NCBI RefSeq assembly: GCF_000190475.1 | Contig: NZ_AEWH01000052.1 | Span: forward strand, 97,108 to 161,107 | Length of the DNA: 64,000 bases | Direction: 5' to 3' | DNA from: Ornithinibacillus scapharcae TW25 | Lineage (GTDB): Bacteria; Bacillota; Bacilli; Bacillales; Amphibacillaceae | In this document: positions 45,263 to 53,617 of the stretch, in pieces | Numbering within the stretch: position 1 is the stretch's first letter | Layout of the letters: each line of letters opens with the position of its first letter | Made by a program: the position numbers and the translations under genes | Notes under the pieces: generated by a model | What the model was told of the DNA's origin: nothing | What the model saw: the letters and a program-made list of their open reading frames with translations, nothing else | The model's database searches: none

Positions 45263-46018
45263 TCAACTCCACTTCATAACAGGTATTACAATCGTTGCAC
45301 TATTCAGCTCATTCCCTGAATACCTTTCCAGCAAAGGACCAGTTGGAATGTATTGATTATCACTCATATAGTTGATAAGTCGCTGATAAGCTTTCTCGAT
45401 CTTAAAAAAATCACCTCTAAATACTGTCGCAACACACAAGGATTTACGAATACTTTCTTCTTTGTCGAAAAATGTTATGTTGGTGTTAGCATCTAACTGT
45501 CCTACCCCAAAGCCTATCCACGCTTTAACAGTCTCTCTTCCTGATACATACTGCAAATAAAAATGTTGTACGCTTATCTGCTGCTTTTCTAGTTCTTCCT
45601 TCCCCTTTATGAAATACTGAGAAAATCCACCCTGTTTTCCTTCTGCATATACCCATAAGACCCTTTCTTCTTTCATTTCCATTAGAAATATCCTCTCATC
45701 TTCTATAGAACTTTTTATATACTTGATCTGAACGTCCAGTATATCTCTTTGTTGTTCTAGAGAAGTAATCCAGCCTTGTTTTATCTTTCTTTGTTTTACC
45801 TCGCTAGCAGAAAGATATGATTTTATCTCCGTTAATGGGACATTTGCTAGTCTTAAGCTATTAATAAAGCGAGCAAGGTCAACTTGTTCCTCCAAATATA
45901 GCCTATATCCATTTTCTTCATTTCTTCCTGGAATTAATAAACCCTTTTCCTCATAAAATCGTAGAGCACTTTTGGATAATCCCGTTTTTTTGGAAAATGT
46001 ATCGATCGACATCATCAT
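45263..46018 (-). CDS. MerR-family transcriptional regulator with C-terminal effector domain
   Basis: The N terminus is a MerR winged helix (SIDTFSKKTGLSKSALRFYEEKGLLIPGRNEENGYRLYLEEQVDLARFINSLRLANVPLTEIKSYL). A coiled-coil linker follows, then a C-terminal domain of about 150 residues like GyrI/BmrR effector domains. No metal-binding Cys cluster is present, so a drug or metabolite ligand is more likely. The ATG at 46018 is used: GGGAGG lies seven nt upstream, and it is the first of three successive ATG codons. Confidence 0.82.
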   Translation of the reverse strand: MMMSIDTFSKKTGLSKSALRFYEEKGLLIPGRNEENGYRLYLEEQVDLARFINSLRLANVPLTEIKSYLSASEVKQRKIKQGWITSLEQQRDILDVQIKYIKSSIEDERIFLMEMKEERVLWVYAEGKQGGFSQYFIKGKEELEKQQISVQHFYLQYVSGRETVKAWIGFGVGQLDANTNITFFDKEESIRKSLCVATVFRGDFFKIEKAYQRLINYMSDNQYIPTGPLLERYSGNELNSATIVIPVMKWS

Positions 46019-46045
46019 CACTTTACCTCCCTATAAACAGAATAA

Positions 46046-46066
46046 ACCTTCAAGTAACTTGAAGGT
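46046..46066. terminator. terminator downstream of desR
   Basis: ACCTTCAAG pairs with CTTGAAGGT around TAA, followed on the minus strand by TTTATTC. Confidence 0.65.
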
Positions 46067-46105
46067 CAATCGTTTTATACGCTATTTTTTTAGCTGTGAG
46101 GATTT

Positions 46106-46708
46106 TTATTTAAACCAGCCTTTTTCCTTAAACCGTGATATTGCCTCAATTCGATTGCTCACATCTAGTTTATCTAGAATAATGGATACATAATTCCGTA
46201 CCGTACCTGTTGTGAGATAGAGCTGATTAGCTATTTCCTTTGTATTCTTTCCTTCCGCAATTAAGCGAATAACCTGTTCTTCGCGTTCGGACAACGGATT
46301 CTCCTGTTTACTATATGCAATATCAATCAATTCTGGTGCATAGATTTTCCTACCATCCATAATAATGCGAATAGAATTAGCTAGTTCTTCACTAGGACTA
46401 TCCTTTAATAGATAACCCCCAACATTCGCATCTCGGGCCCGTTCAAAATAACCTACCCTTGCAAAGGTGGTTAAAATAATAACCTTACAGTCTGTGTCCT
46501 TTAGTTCCTCCGCTACATCTAATCCGCTTTTTATCGGCATCTCTATATCCATAATACATATATCTGGTTGATGCAATTTTACTAACTGTATTGCCTCATC
46601 ACCGTTTTTGGCTTTTCCAACTACTTCTAAGTCATCTTCCAAGTCTAATAATGATCCTAATGCCCCTAGTAATAGTCGCTGATCCTCAGCAATAACAATC
46701 CGAATCAT
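46106..46708 (-). CDS. desR: response regulator DesR (NarL/LuxR type)
   Basis: The 200-residue two-component regulator has a receiver domain with phospho-Asp in DICIMDIEMP (near residue 53) and Lys in LLKDSPSEELA. The C-terminal LuxR-type helix-turn-helix reads PLSEREEQVIRLIAEGKNTKEIANQLYLTTGTVRNYVSIILDKL. Adjacent to a DesK-like kinase and a desaturase gene, as in B. subtilis, it should activate des in the cold. If desK is repaired for its frameshift, the desK stop overlaps this start as ATGA. Confidence 0.9.
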   Translation of the reverse strand: MIRIVIAEDQRLLLGALGSLLDLEDDLEVVGKAKNGDEAIQLVKLHQPDICIMDIEMPIKSGLDVAEELKDTDCKVIILTTFARVGYFERARDANVGGYLLKDSPSEELANSIRIIMDGRKIYAPELIDIAYSKQENPLSEREEQVIRLIAEGKNTKEIANQLYLTTGTVRNYVSIILDKLDVSNRIEAISRFKEKGWFK

Positions 46709-46808
46709 GACAACCTCTCCTCTGATAGTTGTTGAACCACATTTGGAATCCTTATAGAAAGAAGAGTACCGTTTTGATTGTTGATCCCCAAGCTACCATT
46801 AACAAAGT

Positions 46809-47837
46809 CTAAACGCTCTTCCATGCCACGTAATCCATTTCCTTTTTCTTATCACTTTCGTTAATTCCAACTCCATTATCTTGTATTTCTATCCGAACTT
46901 CGCTTTCCGATTGGTGAATAGCGATCCTACTGACACTCGCTTGACTGTGTTTTACAATATTGGTTACAGCTTCCTTCAAACACATACTAAGCACGTTTTC
47001 GACTAATAGTGGTGTGCGTTTTAATGCCGTGCTACCTTCCAGATGTAATGATATTTCTGCTGCCTCTAGCATCTGCTGTATATGTATAATTTCGTCTTCG
47101 AATCTTACACTTCGCATGTCTGTGACCATTTCTCGTACTTCCTTTAGTGCAGTTCTTGCTGTTTGGTGGATGTCTCGAATCTCTTTATGAACCTTTTCAG
47201 GATGTTTATGTAATAACTTACCAGCTAAATCACTTTTCAAACCTATTAAAGATAATTTCTGTCCTAATGTGTCATGTAAATCACGTGCGATCCTCTGCCT
47301 TTCCTCCATCACTAACAATTCTGCAATTCGATTATTTGCATCTTCCAGCTGATGTTCGAGCTTTTCACGTTTTAAACGATTATACATCGTAAACGGGAGA
47401 AGTATGACACCGATAATACTGATGATAATAAAAGGTAGTTGGGAAAAGAATATTTGACTTTGGATAAAGAATCCAATAGTCGTGGAAGTTATGGTTGTCA
47501 CAAGATGTACGACATAGAGGGTTATAAATCCTGCCTTATTTTGAATATTACCTATAAAGAAAGCCAGAAACAGTGAAAAGTAAACATAGCCGAAGTACAA
47601 TATCATTCCGATATTAATCGCAATCTCTATACTTACTGACACATAAAGAGTCCAGCCTCTTTTGATGAAGGATAACCGGTAAGTAGTAAAAAATAGTACA
47701 ATCAAAGCTACTCCAATGAATACCTCGGCAAGACTGGAATACCTGATAATAAAATAGAAGGGGAGAATACAGAATACAATCCATATATAAATACTTAAAC
47801 CTGTGTTTCTGGAAAATATATGGTACCATTTCTGCAT
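46809..47837 (-). CDS. desK: DesK-like sensor histidine kinase, C-terminus displaced by a frameshift
   Basis: The membrane thermosensor kinase has five to six N-terminal hydrophobic segments, then the HisKA_3 motif RQRIARDLHDTLGQKLSLIG with phospho-acceptor His188, and the ATPase N-box LKEAVTNIVKHSQAS and D-box IQDNGVGINE. The open frame ends with a foreign tail, M-D-Y-V-A-W-K-S-V. In another frame the missing G-box continues: G-N-G-L-R-G-M-E-E-R-L-D-F-V-N-G. That frame runs on to 46705, overlapping desR. A single base is missing at the A5 run 46843-46847. Confidence 0.85.
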   Translation of the reverse strand: MQKWYHIFSRNTGLSIYIWIVFCILPFYFIIRYSSLAEVFIGVALIVLFFTTYRLSFIKRGWTLYVSVSIEIAINIGMILYFGYVYFSLFLAFFIGNIQNKAGFITLYVVHLVTTITSTTIGFFIQSQIFFSQLPFIIISIIGVILLPFTMYNRLKREKLEHQLEDANNRIAELLVMEERQRIARDLHDTLGQKLSLIGLKSDLAGKLLHKHPEKVHKEIRDIHQTARTALKEVREMVTDMRSVRFEDEIIHIQQMLEAAEISLHLEGSTALKRTPLLVENVLSMCLKEAVTNIVKHSQASVSRIAIHQSESEVRIEIQDNGVGINESDKKKEMDYVAWKSV

Positions 47838-47976
47838 TTTGTGTCTCCTCCTTCCTATGTTTCTCTGAGTATATCAGATAGCAAGTATTACATAAACACG
47901 TTTTCGCTCATCAATATGGAATAAATTAAGAATTCTTATACAGACAAAAGAGTTTTTTTACTTTCCTAATATCGTA

Positions 47977-48011
47977 CAAAAACCCTTTCTAGAAGAATGA
48001 AAGGATTTTTG
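47977..48011 (-). terminator. terminator downstream of des
   Basis: Minus strand CAAAAATCCTTTC pairs with GAAAGGGTTTTTG, one G-T pair, around a 9-nt loop. It separates des from desK-desR, so the kinase pair has its own promoter in 47840-47970. Confidence 0.75.
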
Positions 48012-48018
48012 TGGTCAT

Positions 48019-49071
48019 TTATTTTTCTTGTACACTAGCACTTCGTGGACTCATATGCATCTTTACCTCAAGGTTTTTCATTCTCTCTTTATATTCCTTA
48101 AAGCTAACAAAGGACTTGCTGGCTTGATCATATAGTCGGAATCGAATAGATTGTAAGCTAGTCTTTAACGTGATCGTTGTCGCTTTTTGTAATGGTGGTG
48201 TAGACTCATGCGCTTTCTCTAAATTGTAATTCGGAACTCTTGGACTTAAATGGTGAACATGGTGATAGCCAATACTCCCAGTTAACCATTCGATGATCTT
48301 TGGAAGTTTATAGTAGGAACTGCCATCTACAGCAGCTTTTACATAGTCCCATTCTTCTTCATTTTCAAAGTAGGAATCTTCAAACTGATGCTGGACATAA
48401 AACAACCATATGCCTGCTGCACCAGCTATAAACAGTATAGGAAGCTGTATAATCAAGAACGCCTGCCATCCAATAGCCCATATTAATAATGCATAGATTA
48501 GGACAATCGAGATATTAATTATATAAGTATTTATTCGTTCCTTCCGTTTTGCACCTTTTCGATTAAACCGATTGGAAATCAGAAATAAATACAATGGACC
48601 TAAGCCGAACATTACAATGGGGTTTCGATAAAGACGATACCCAAGTCTCTTCGTAAAAGAAGCAGATGCATATTCTTCAACTGTCATAACCCATACATCA
48701 CCAGTACCACGTTTGTCCAGATTACTACTAGTCGCATGGTGGATGGAGTGGCTCCACTTCCATTTCTCAAATGCAAAATGGGTGATAATTCCAGTAATCG
48801 TTCCAATAATCCGGTTTGCCTTTTTGTTTTGGAAAAAGGACATATGTGTGCAATCATGAAAAATGATAAAGGTTCGAATGACAAATCCCGCAGCAAGTAT
48901 AGTTAGAGGTATGGTCAACCATATCGAGATGCTTAAACTCTGATATGCAAAAAACCATAAAAGAAAGAAGGGGATAAGTGTATTCAAAATCTGAATGACA
49001 CTTGCTTTTGTGTTAGATTGTGCAAATGGTAATACACTCTTTCGTAACTGCGCCTGCTTTTGCTTACTCAT
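48019..49071 (-). CDS. des: membrane fatty-acid desaturase
   Basis: The 350-residue integral membrane acyl-lipid desaturase has three His boxes for the diiron site: HDCTH, HSIHH (with WSHSIHHATSSN) and HHVHH (GYHHVHHLSPRVP). Four to five hydrophobic segments are present. It introduces double bonds into membrane lipids during cold adaptation, as B. subtilis Des does. The promoter region has a palindrome likely bound by DesR. The 5' leader folds over part of the ribosome binding site. Confidence 0.92.
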   Translation of the reverse strand: MSKQKQAQLRKSVLPFAQSNTKASVIQILNTLIPFFLLWFFAYQSLSISIWLTIPLTILAAGFVIRTFIIFHDCTHMSFFQNKKANRIIGTITGIITHFAFEKWKWSHSIHHATSSNLDKRGTGDVWVMTVEEYASASFTKRLGYRLYRNPIVMFGLGPLYLFLISNRFNRKGAKRKERINTYIINISIVLIYALLIWAIGWQAFLIIQLPILFIAGAAGIWLFYVQHQFEDSYFENEEEWDYVKAAVDGSSYYKLPKIIEWLTGSIGYHHVHHLSPRVPNYNLEKAHESTPPLQKATTITLKTSLQSIRFRLYDQASKSFVSFKEYKERMKNLEVKMHMSPRSASVQEK

Positions 49072-49080
49072 ATTTTTCCT

Positions 49081-49111
49081 CCTAATATGTTCTTATTGTT
49101 TTCATATTAGG
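49081..49111 (-). promoter_or_regulatory. leader stem-loop overlapping the des ribosome binding site
   Basis: Minus strand CCTAATATG pairs perfectly with CATATTAGG around a 13-nt loop. The 3' arm ends inside the ribosome binding site: the first AGG of AGGAGG (49078-49083) is paired. It could tune translation or mRNA stability with temperature. Confidence 0.5.
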
Positions 49112-49152
49112 CGTTTTGATAGCGTTTTATAAGTCATAAACGTCAGTTATTA

Positions 49153-49172
49153 AATATGACAAATGTCATATT
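49153..49172. promoter_or_regulatory. probable DesR operator upstream of des
   Basis: A palindrome AATATGACA, AA, TGTCATATT (9-2-9, perfect) lies 82-101 bp upstream of the des start. Further GTCA half-sites (GTCATAAACGTCAG, 49133-49146) are next to it on the promoter side. This agrees with DesR binding as tandem dimers. Confidence 0.6.
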
Positions 49173-49239
49173 GATGAAGTAGACAAATTAGATCCATCTA
49201 AAATTCTTGTTCAAAAACTTATATTCTTGAATCATTTAA

Positions 49240-49268
49240 TTGAGAATCGTTATCACTTGTTGTATAGT
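49240..49268 (+). promoter_or_regulatory. sigma-A promoter with embedded Fur box
   Basis: TTGAGA (49240-49245), 17 bp, TATAGT (49263-49268). TGAGAATCGTTATCA (49241-49255) matches the 7-1-7 Fur core TGATAATNATTATCA at 13 of 15 positions and lies between the two boxes, a repressing position. Confidence 0.75.
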
Positions 49269-49309
49269 AGATAGTAAGGATTGATATACTTGACTGAGGA
49301 GATTAGATA

Positions 49310-50047
49310 ATGCAAATATACTGGACTAAAATAAATAAGATCATTGAAGAAACGTCTGATGTTAAAACGTACCTACTCGATTGTCCTGAAGACTATACTT
49401 GGGAAGAAGGTTCCCACATTCATTTAGCATTAAAAGGTTTCAATTCCGGAGATAAACCAAACCGTAGTTTGATTCGTCATATGTCAATCTCCACTTTACC
49501 GCACGAAGATTCTATTGGCATTACAACAAGAATTAGAAAGCAATGCTCTGAGTTTAAGACGATTTTAAGTAATCTTCATGTCGGCGATGAAGTAGCAATT
49601 TTTAAAACTCATTCAAATATACCGCTTAGAAGAGATAACAAAAATATTTACCTGCTATCATCAGGTGTTGGCTTGGCAACATTCAGACCGCTCGTTCTCG
49701 ATTATTTCCAGCGTGCTGATAATGTAAATCAAATCCATTCACTAAACATTGATTCAACAGGAGAATTCTTATTTACTCCTATTTTTAAATCTGCTCCCGA
49801 GAAGAATTTCACATCAATGTTCGTCGATAACCGCGATGACTACTATGAGGCAGTAAAGGAACTTGCCACAGACAAGGATGGGCTTTTCTATATTGTTGGC
49901 AGTGATGCATTCCTAGTTCAAAACATTAAATTATTGCGTAAGCAGGGTATTAAACCAGAACAAATTATGCTCGACAAGCGCGAAAAAGTATTACCAGAGT
50001 TTCTATCACCAATCGAGCCAGAGAACTTTATTGGTACTACTAAATAA
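49310..50047 (+). CDS. Fur-regulated FAD-binding oxidoreductase of the ferredoxin reductase superfamily
   Basis: The 245-residue flavoprotein has an FAD-binding barrel (WEEGSHIHLALKGF, then SLIRHMSISTLPHEDSIGITTRI, the RxxS flavin motif) and an NAD(P)-binding half (IYLLSSGVGLATFRPLVLDYF; LFYIVGSDAFLVQNIKLLRKQGI). No Fe-S domain is attached. The promoter holds a Fur box, so it is made when iron is short. A role as ferric-siderophore or haem-degradation electron donor fits but is inference. It diverges from des and ends at a strong terminator. Confidence 0.78.
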   Translation: MQIYWTKINKIIEETSDVKTYLLDCPEDYTWEEGSHIHLALKGFNSGDKPNRSLIRHMSISTLPHEDSIGITTRIRKQCSEFKTILSNLHVGDEVAIFKTHSNIPLRRDNKNIYLLSSGVGLATFRPLVLDYFQRADNVNQIHSLNIDSTGEFLFTPIFKSAPEKNFTSMFVDNRDDYYEAVKELATDKDGLFYIVGSDAFLVQNIKLLRKQGIKPEQIMLDKREKVLPEFLSPIEPENFIGTTK

Positions 50048-50073
50048 ATTTGTCTTTACGAGAACAAAAATTT

Positions 50074-50110
50074 AAAAAAGCAACGCCGATATAATCAGCG
50101 TTGCTTTTTT
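50074..50110. terminator. terminator after the Fur-regulated reductase gene
   Basis: AAAAAAGCAACGC pairs with GCGTTGCTTTTTT around an 11-nt loop; effective in both directions. Confidence 0.85.
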
Positions 50111-50158
50111 AATTGAATTAATTCTATACATAGCATCATATTTGCTATGAATGACACA

Positions 50159-50671
50159 CTACTCTTCTTTCACATTGGATAAGTGAAGTGGAGGCGGTAC
50201 TAGCCAGCCCTTTTCCTTGTTTAATCGTAAAAGCTTTGTCCCAAAAGCTGCCTTCTGTGTATGGATAGTACCGAATAATGTTGCAATATCCTCTCGAATA
50301 CACTGTCCCATCATTGTACTCGCTGCTACTAATCCCGCTGCACAATCTGCGGACATTTTACCGGCAATCTCATTATCCATAAAACGGGCCCCAGGCGGAA
50401 TTGCTTCTAAATCGGCAGCTGGTCTTTCTGGTGGCGTTGGAGGTAACCCAACCCCATTCTGTTTTAATACATTCTCAATATCCGCAACTTCTTGTTTTCC
50501 TAAGGCAATCGCCTCTTGAATTAGTTTGCGTAAATCTTCGTCACCTGCATGATTCATTAATGTTTGGTAGGCAGCAATTGCTGCTTTTCCTGTCGTAACT
50601 GCGGACCATGCTCCAAATACTTCACCGTAATGCATTGGCTCATCTTGTGGATTACCACTTAAAATACCCAT
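50159..50671 (-). CDS. DUF3231-type protein, 170 aa
   Basis: The helical protein starts MGILSGNPQDEPMHYGEVFGAWSAV and has two four-helix-like halves (KAAIAAYQTLMNHAGDEDLRKLIQEAIALGKQEVADIENVL, and CAAGLVAASTMMGQCIREDIATLFGTIHTQKAAFGTKLLRL). It resembles ferritin-like spore proteins of the DUF3231/CotF group found in Bacillaceae. ATG 50671 is preferred because GAGGAGG is six nt upstream; ATG 50674 is possible. Role unknown, likely linked to spores or stationary phase. Confidence 0.7.
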   Translation of the reverse strand: MGILSGNPQDEPMHYGEVFGAWSAVTTGKAAIAAYQTLMNHAGDEDLRKLIQEAIALGKQEVADIENVLKQNGVGLPPTPPERPAADLEAIPPGARFMDNEIAGKMSADCAAGLVAASTMMGQCIREDIATLFGTIHTQKAAFGTKLLRLNKEKGWLVPPPLHLSNVKEE

Positions 50672-50871
50672 CATAATCCTCCTCATTTTATTCACATTTG
50701 TGCCACCCTTCCGTTATTGCACATCCTTAGCTTGTCTATTTCCTGTAATTTAAAACCATAAATTGCAATTATTGATTGAAACCTTCCGCACAATTCCATT
50801 AAATATTGGTCTTCCATCTCAGATACTATGTATAATAAACAATAGAACACTAACTGGAGGGAGAGGAAAGC

Positions 50872-51489
50872 GTGAAAATAAACCAGATTATTACCACCTT
50901 ACAAGCCATGAATCCTGGGATTATGGGGATTGAAAACTTTAAAAGATCTGCGGTTCTTATTCCACTAGTAGAAGTGAATGAAGAAACACATATTCTGTTT
51001 GAAGTTCGCTCCATGAACTTGCGTAGCCAACCTGGTGACATCTGTTTTCCCGGTGGAAGAATTGATCCAAGTGATTTATCACCAAATCACTGCGCTATCC
51101 GTGAAACGACAGAAGAACTCGGTATTTCCAAAAAGGACATTCTAGATGTCACACCAATTGACTATATCGTTTCAGACATGGGGCGAATTATATATCCTTT
51201 CGTAGGAAAAATAGAAAATATAGATCAAATCAAGCCAAATTCTATGGAAGTGGGTGAGATATTCACGGTACCACTTGACCATTTTAAAAATATAGAGCCT
51301 GAGTCCTACAAAGTTCACTTTAAGGTAATACCAGAAGAAAATTTTCCATTTGACTTAATAGTTGGTGGTGAAGATTATAATTGGCAAATCCGCCATGTTA
51401 ATGAACTTTTCTATCGATATGAGAATAGAGTAATTTGGGGATTAACTGCGAAGATTCTAACACATTTTCTGAATTTACTAGAGGTATAA
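50872..51489 (+). CDS. Nudix hydrolase, probable CoA pyrophosphatase
   Basis: The 205-residue Nudix enzyme has the CoA-type signature RSMNLRSQPGDICFPGGRIDP before the Nudix box, GRIDPSDLSPNHCAIRETTEELGI. The REXXEE glutamates that bind metal are intact; the first Glu of GX5E is replaced by Asp. It cleaves CoA or its derivatives to 4'-phosphopantetheine. Start is GTG at 50872 behind GGAGGGAGAGG. Monocistronic, ending at a CGTAGCCA/TGGCTACG hairpin (51526-51548). Confidence 0.82.
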   Translation: MKINQIITTLQAMNPGIMGIENFKRSAVLIPLVEVNEETHILFEVRSMNLRSQPGDICFPGGRIDPSDLSPNHCAIRETTEELGISKKDILDVTPIDYIVSDMGRIIYPFVGKIENIDQIKPNSMEVGEIFTVPLDHFKNIEPESYKVHFKVIPEENFPFDLIVGGEDYNWQIRHVNELFYRYENRVIWGLTAKILTHFLNLLEV

Positions 51490-51525
51490 CTAAATTCAGT
51501 TTTGTATCTATCCATACAAATGAGC

Positions 51526-51548
51526 CGTAGCCATGATACTTGGCTACG
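51526..51548. terminator. hairpin between the Nudix and helicase genes
   Basis: An 8-bp perfect stem CGTAGCCA / TGGCTACG with a 7-nt loop between converging genes. The T-run is poor, so termination strength is uncertain. Confidence 0.5.
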
Positions 51549-51562
51549 ACTTACTAATCATT

Positions 51563-53494
51563 TTATTCTATCATTATGTTTACTGGCAAGACACTTTCCA
51601 TTTCTTTACGATACTGTAAATGTTGTCCTTCTGTCATCCAAATGCGAACTATACCATGATCCTCACTAGTTCGAACCAATCTGCCAATTCCTTGACGAAG
51701 TCTTAATAGCATATAAGGTGCATCTACCTCTATCTCTGGATTTTTTGCATGAAGTCGTTTTGACTTAAACACTGGATCCTTTGGTGGGAATGGTAGGGAG
51801 CTAATGATGACCTGTGTCAAAGCTTCTCCAGGGATATCCAGCCCTTCCCACAAGTGATATGCACATAGGACAGAATCAGCATTATTCTGGAAGTTAGTGA
51901 CCAATTCACTAATTTCCATATCCCCCTCATAATAAAGCTCAAAACCTAGTTGTTTATCCTTCATCCACTCTCGATAAGCGTCCATCTCTTCTTGGTTGGA
52001 AAATAACACAAGCGTACTACCTTGGTTTGCTTGAATTTGGTCCATAATTGATTGCCACTTCTCCGATTTTTCCTGTTCTACATGTCCAAACAGCTTCATT
52101 TGTTCCTCATAATTAAAAGGAGACTCGACCGAAAAGGAATCATAATGATCGATTCCAAGACTTTTAGCAAGATAACTAAAATCCCCACCTTGAGAAAGTG
52201 TTGCAGAAGAAAATACATAAGGGATTTTTTTAGAAAATACTTCTTTTTTCAATACATCCTCTACAAGTCTTGGCATTAACACCAAAGTTGTTGTATCTCT
52301 GTTTTCCTCAATCCAAACGATACCTTCATCTTCTTTTTTCAATATCGAGAGACCATAGTGATAGAACTCCAAATATTCCTCAATTATTTTAAGATGGTAA
52401 CCATCAATCGTAAACATTTCCGCGTCAAATACGAGTTGATCTAATAATTTTTCAACCTTGTCATGAAGTGTTCCTACAAGTTCGGACATCCCAGTTGTGA
52501 ATTCTACTTCCTTTCGATTTGACCCCGAAATCTCTATTGCATTCTCACTTAGATGATCAAACCAATCCTCGTGTAAGGTTAAAATGTCCTCAATCAAATA
52601 TAGTGATTCTTCCCTTACATCTTGTCCCATATATCCAGTTAACACTTGACGAAGTGTCTCTGAGTGAAAACGATAGGTGAGTCCCTTTTGTGCGGAGAAC
52701 TCTAACAAATGTCCCTCATCAAAAATAACTGCACTTGCCTCTGGAAGTAGTGGGATTTGCCCTTCCCTTTTTCGTGATTCCTTCGTCCAAACATGCTCCA
52801 TATAAAAATCATGTGAACAAATGATTAAATCCTTCGCGTGACGGTAATATTCACGGTTCAAGGTCTGTCCACTTCGATGTCTTAGCTGACAAGTTGCACA
52901 TTGTTGTAAAGGATCCCATGCAATCTGTTCCCACGTTTCATCAGACACCCATGGATATTCTTTACGATCTCCATACCGTTCAAAGGTTTTCTTAGCTGAG
53001 CTTGTGTCAAAAACAAACTCAGGAATCTCATCATAAACACGTTCAATGGCTTCATCAGCTGTTTCACTAATAAGGCTTTCTATTTTTCTTGCACAAACAT
53101 AATTTTCTCTTGCTTTCGCTAATCTGACATCTACTTCAATTCCTAGAGCTTTTTCTAACTTCTCGATGTCTCCACCTTTTTTTACTAGCTGTTCAATTAA
53201 CGTCTCGTCTGCACAAGAGATAATAGCTGGTTTCCCGATATAGCGTGCATAACAGATAGCATAAATTAAATAAGCAAGAGTTTTCCCTGTACCTACTCCT
53301 GCCTCAGCAAAAATGGTACGTTTATGCTTAAATGCATTTTCAAGTTGGAAAGCCATGTAAATTTGTTCATCACGAGTTTCGAAGCCTAATTCTGGTAGAA
53401 TATCATAGAAAACATCTCCTACATAATCTCCAAGCTTATCAAAGAAGTTCTCTGTTTTAGCTACTTCAAATGGCAATACATTCATTTTTGTCAT
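51563..53494 (-). CDS. DinG/XPD-family ATP-dependent DNA helicase
   Basis: The 643-residue superfamily-2 helicase has Walker A AEAGVGTGKTLAYLIYA, motif II DEGHLLEF (DEGH in place of DEAH), and motif VI LRQGIGRLVRTSEDHG. Cysteines suited to a 4Fe-4S cluster are in ENYVCARK, QQCATCQLR and LIICSHDF, as in DinG/YoaA. There is no N-terminal exonuclease domain as found in B. subtilis DinG, so it is the short form. It likely acts in DNA repair. Monocistronic. Confidence 0.83.
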   Translation of the reverse strand: MTKMNVLPFEVAKTENFFDKLGDYVGDVFYDILPELGFETRDEQIYMAFQLENAFKHKRTIFAEAGVGTGKTLAYLIYAICYARYIGKPAIISCADETLIEQLVKKGGDIEKLEKALGIEVDVRLAKARENYVCARKIESLISETADEAIERVYDEIPEFVFDTSSAKKTFERYGDRKEYPWVSDETWEQIAWDPLQQCATCQLRHRSGQTLNREYYRHAKDLIICSHDFYMEHVWTKESRKREGQIPLLPEASAVIFDEGHLLEFSAQKGLTYRFHSETLRQVLTGYMGQDVREESLYLIEDILTLHEDWFDHLSENAIEISGSNRKEVEFTTGMSELVGTLHDKVEKLLDQLVFDAEMFTIDGYHLKIIEEYLEFYHYGLSILKKEDEGIVWIEENRDTTTLVLMPRLVEDVLKKEVFSKKIPYVFSSATLSQGGDFSYLAKSLGIDHYDSFSVESPFNYEEQMKLFGHVEQEKSEKWQSIMDQIQANQGSTLVLFSNQEEMDAYREWMKDKQLGFELYYEGDMEISELVTNFQNNADSVLCAYHLWEGLDIPGEALTQVIISSLPFPPKDPVFKSKRLHAKNPEIEVDAPYMLLRLRQGIGRLVRTSEDHGIVRIWMTEGQHLQYRKEMESVLPVNIMIE

Positions 53495-53590
53495 TCATTT
53501 CCCTCTTTTTCCTGTTCCATATCATGATGTTTATTCTACCACGGCTGTTACAATATATATAATGATAAAGTTTATATTATCTATCCAGTA

Positions 53591-53616
53591 AAAAAACCAA
53601 CCTTCAGGAGTTGGTT
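53591..53616 (-). terminator. terminator after the small membrane protein gene
   Basis: Minus strand AACCAAC pairs with GTTGGTT around an 8-nt loop, followed by TTTTT. Confidence 0.7.
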
Positions 53617-53617
53617 C

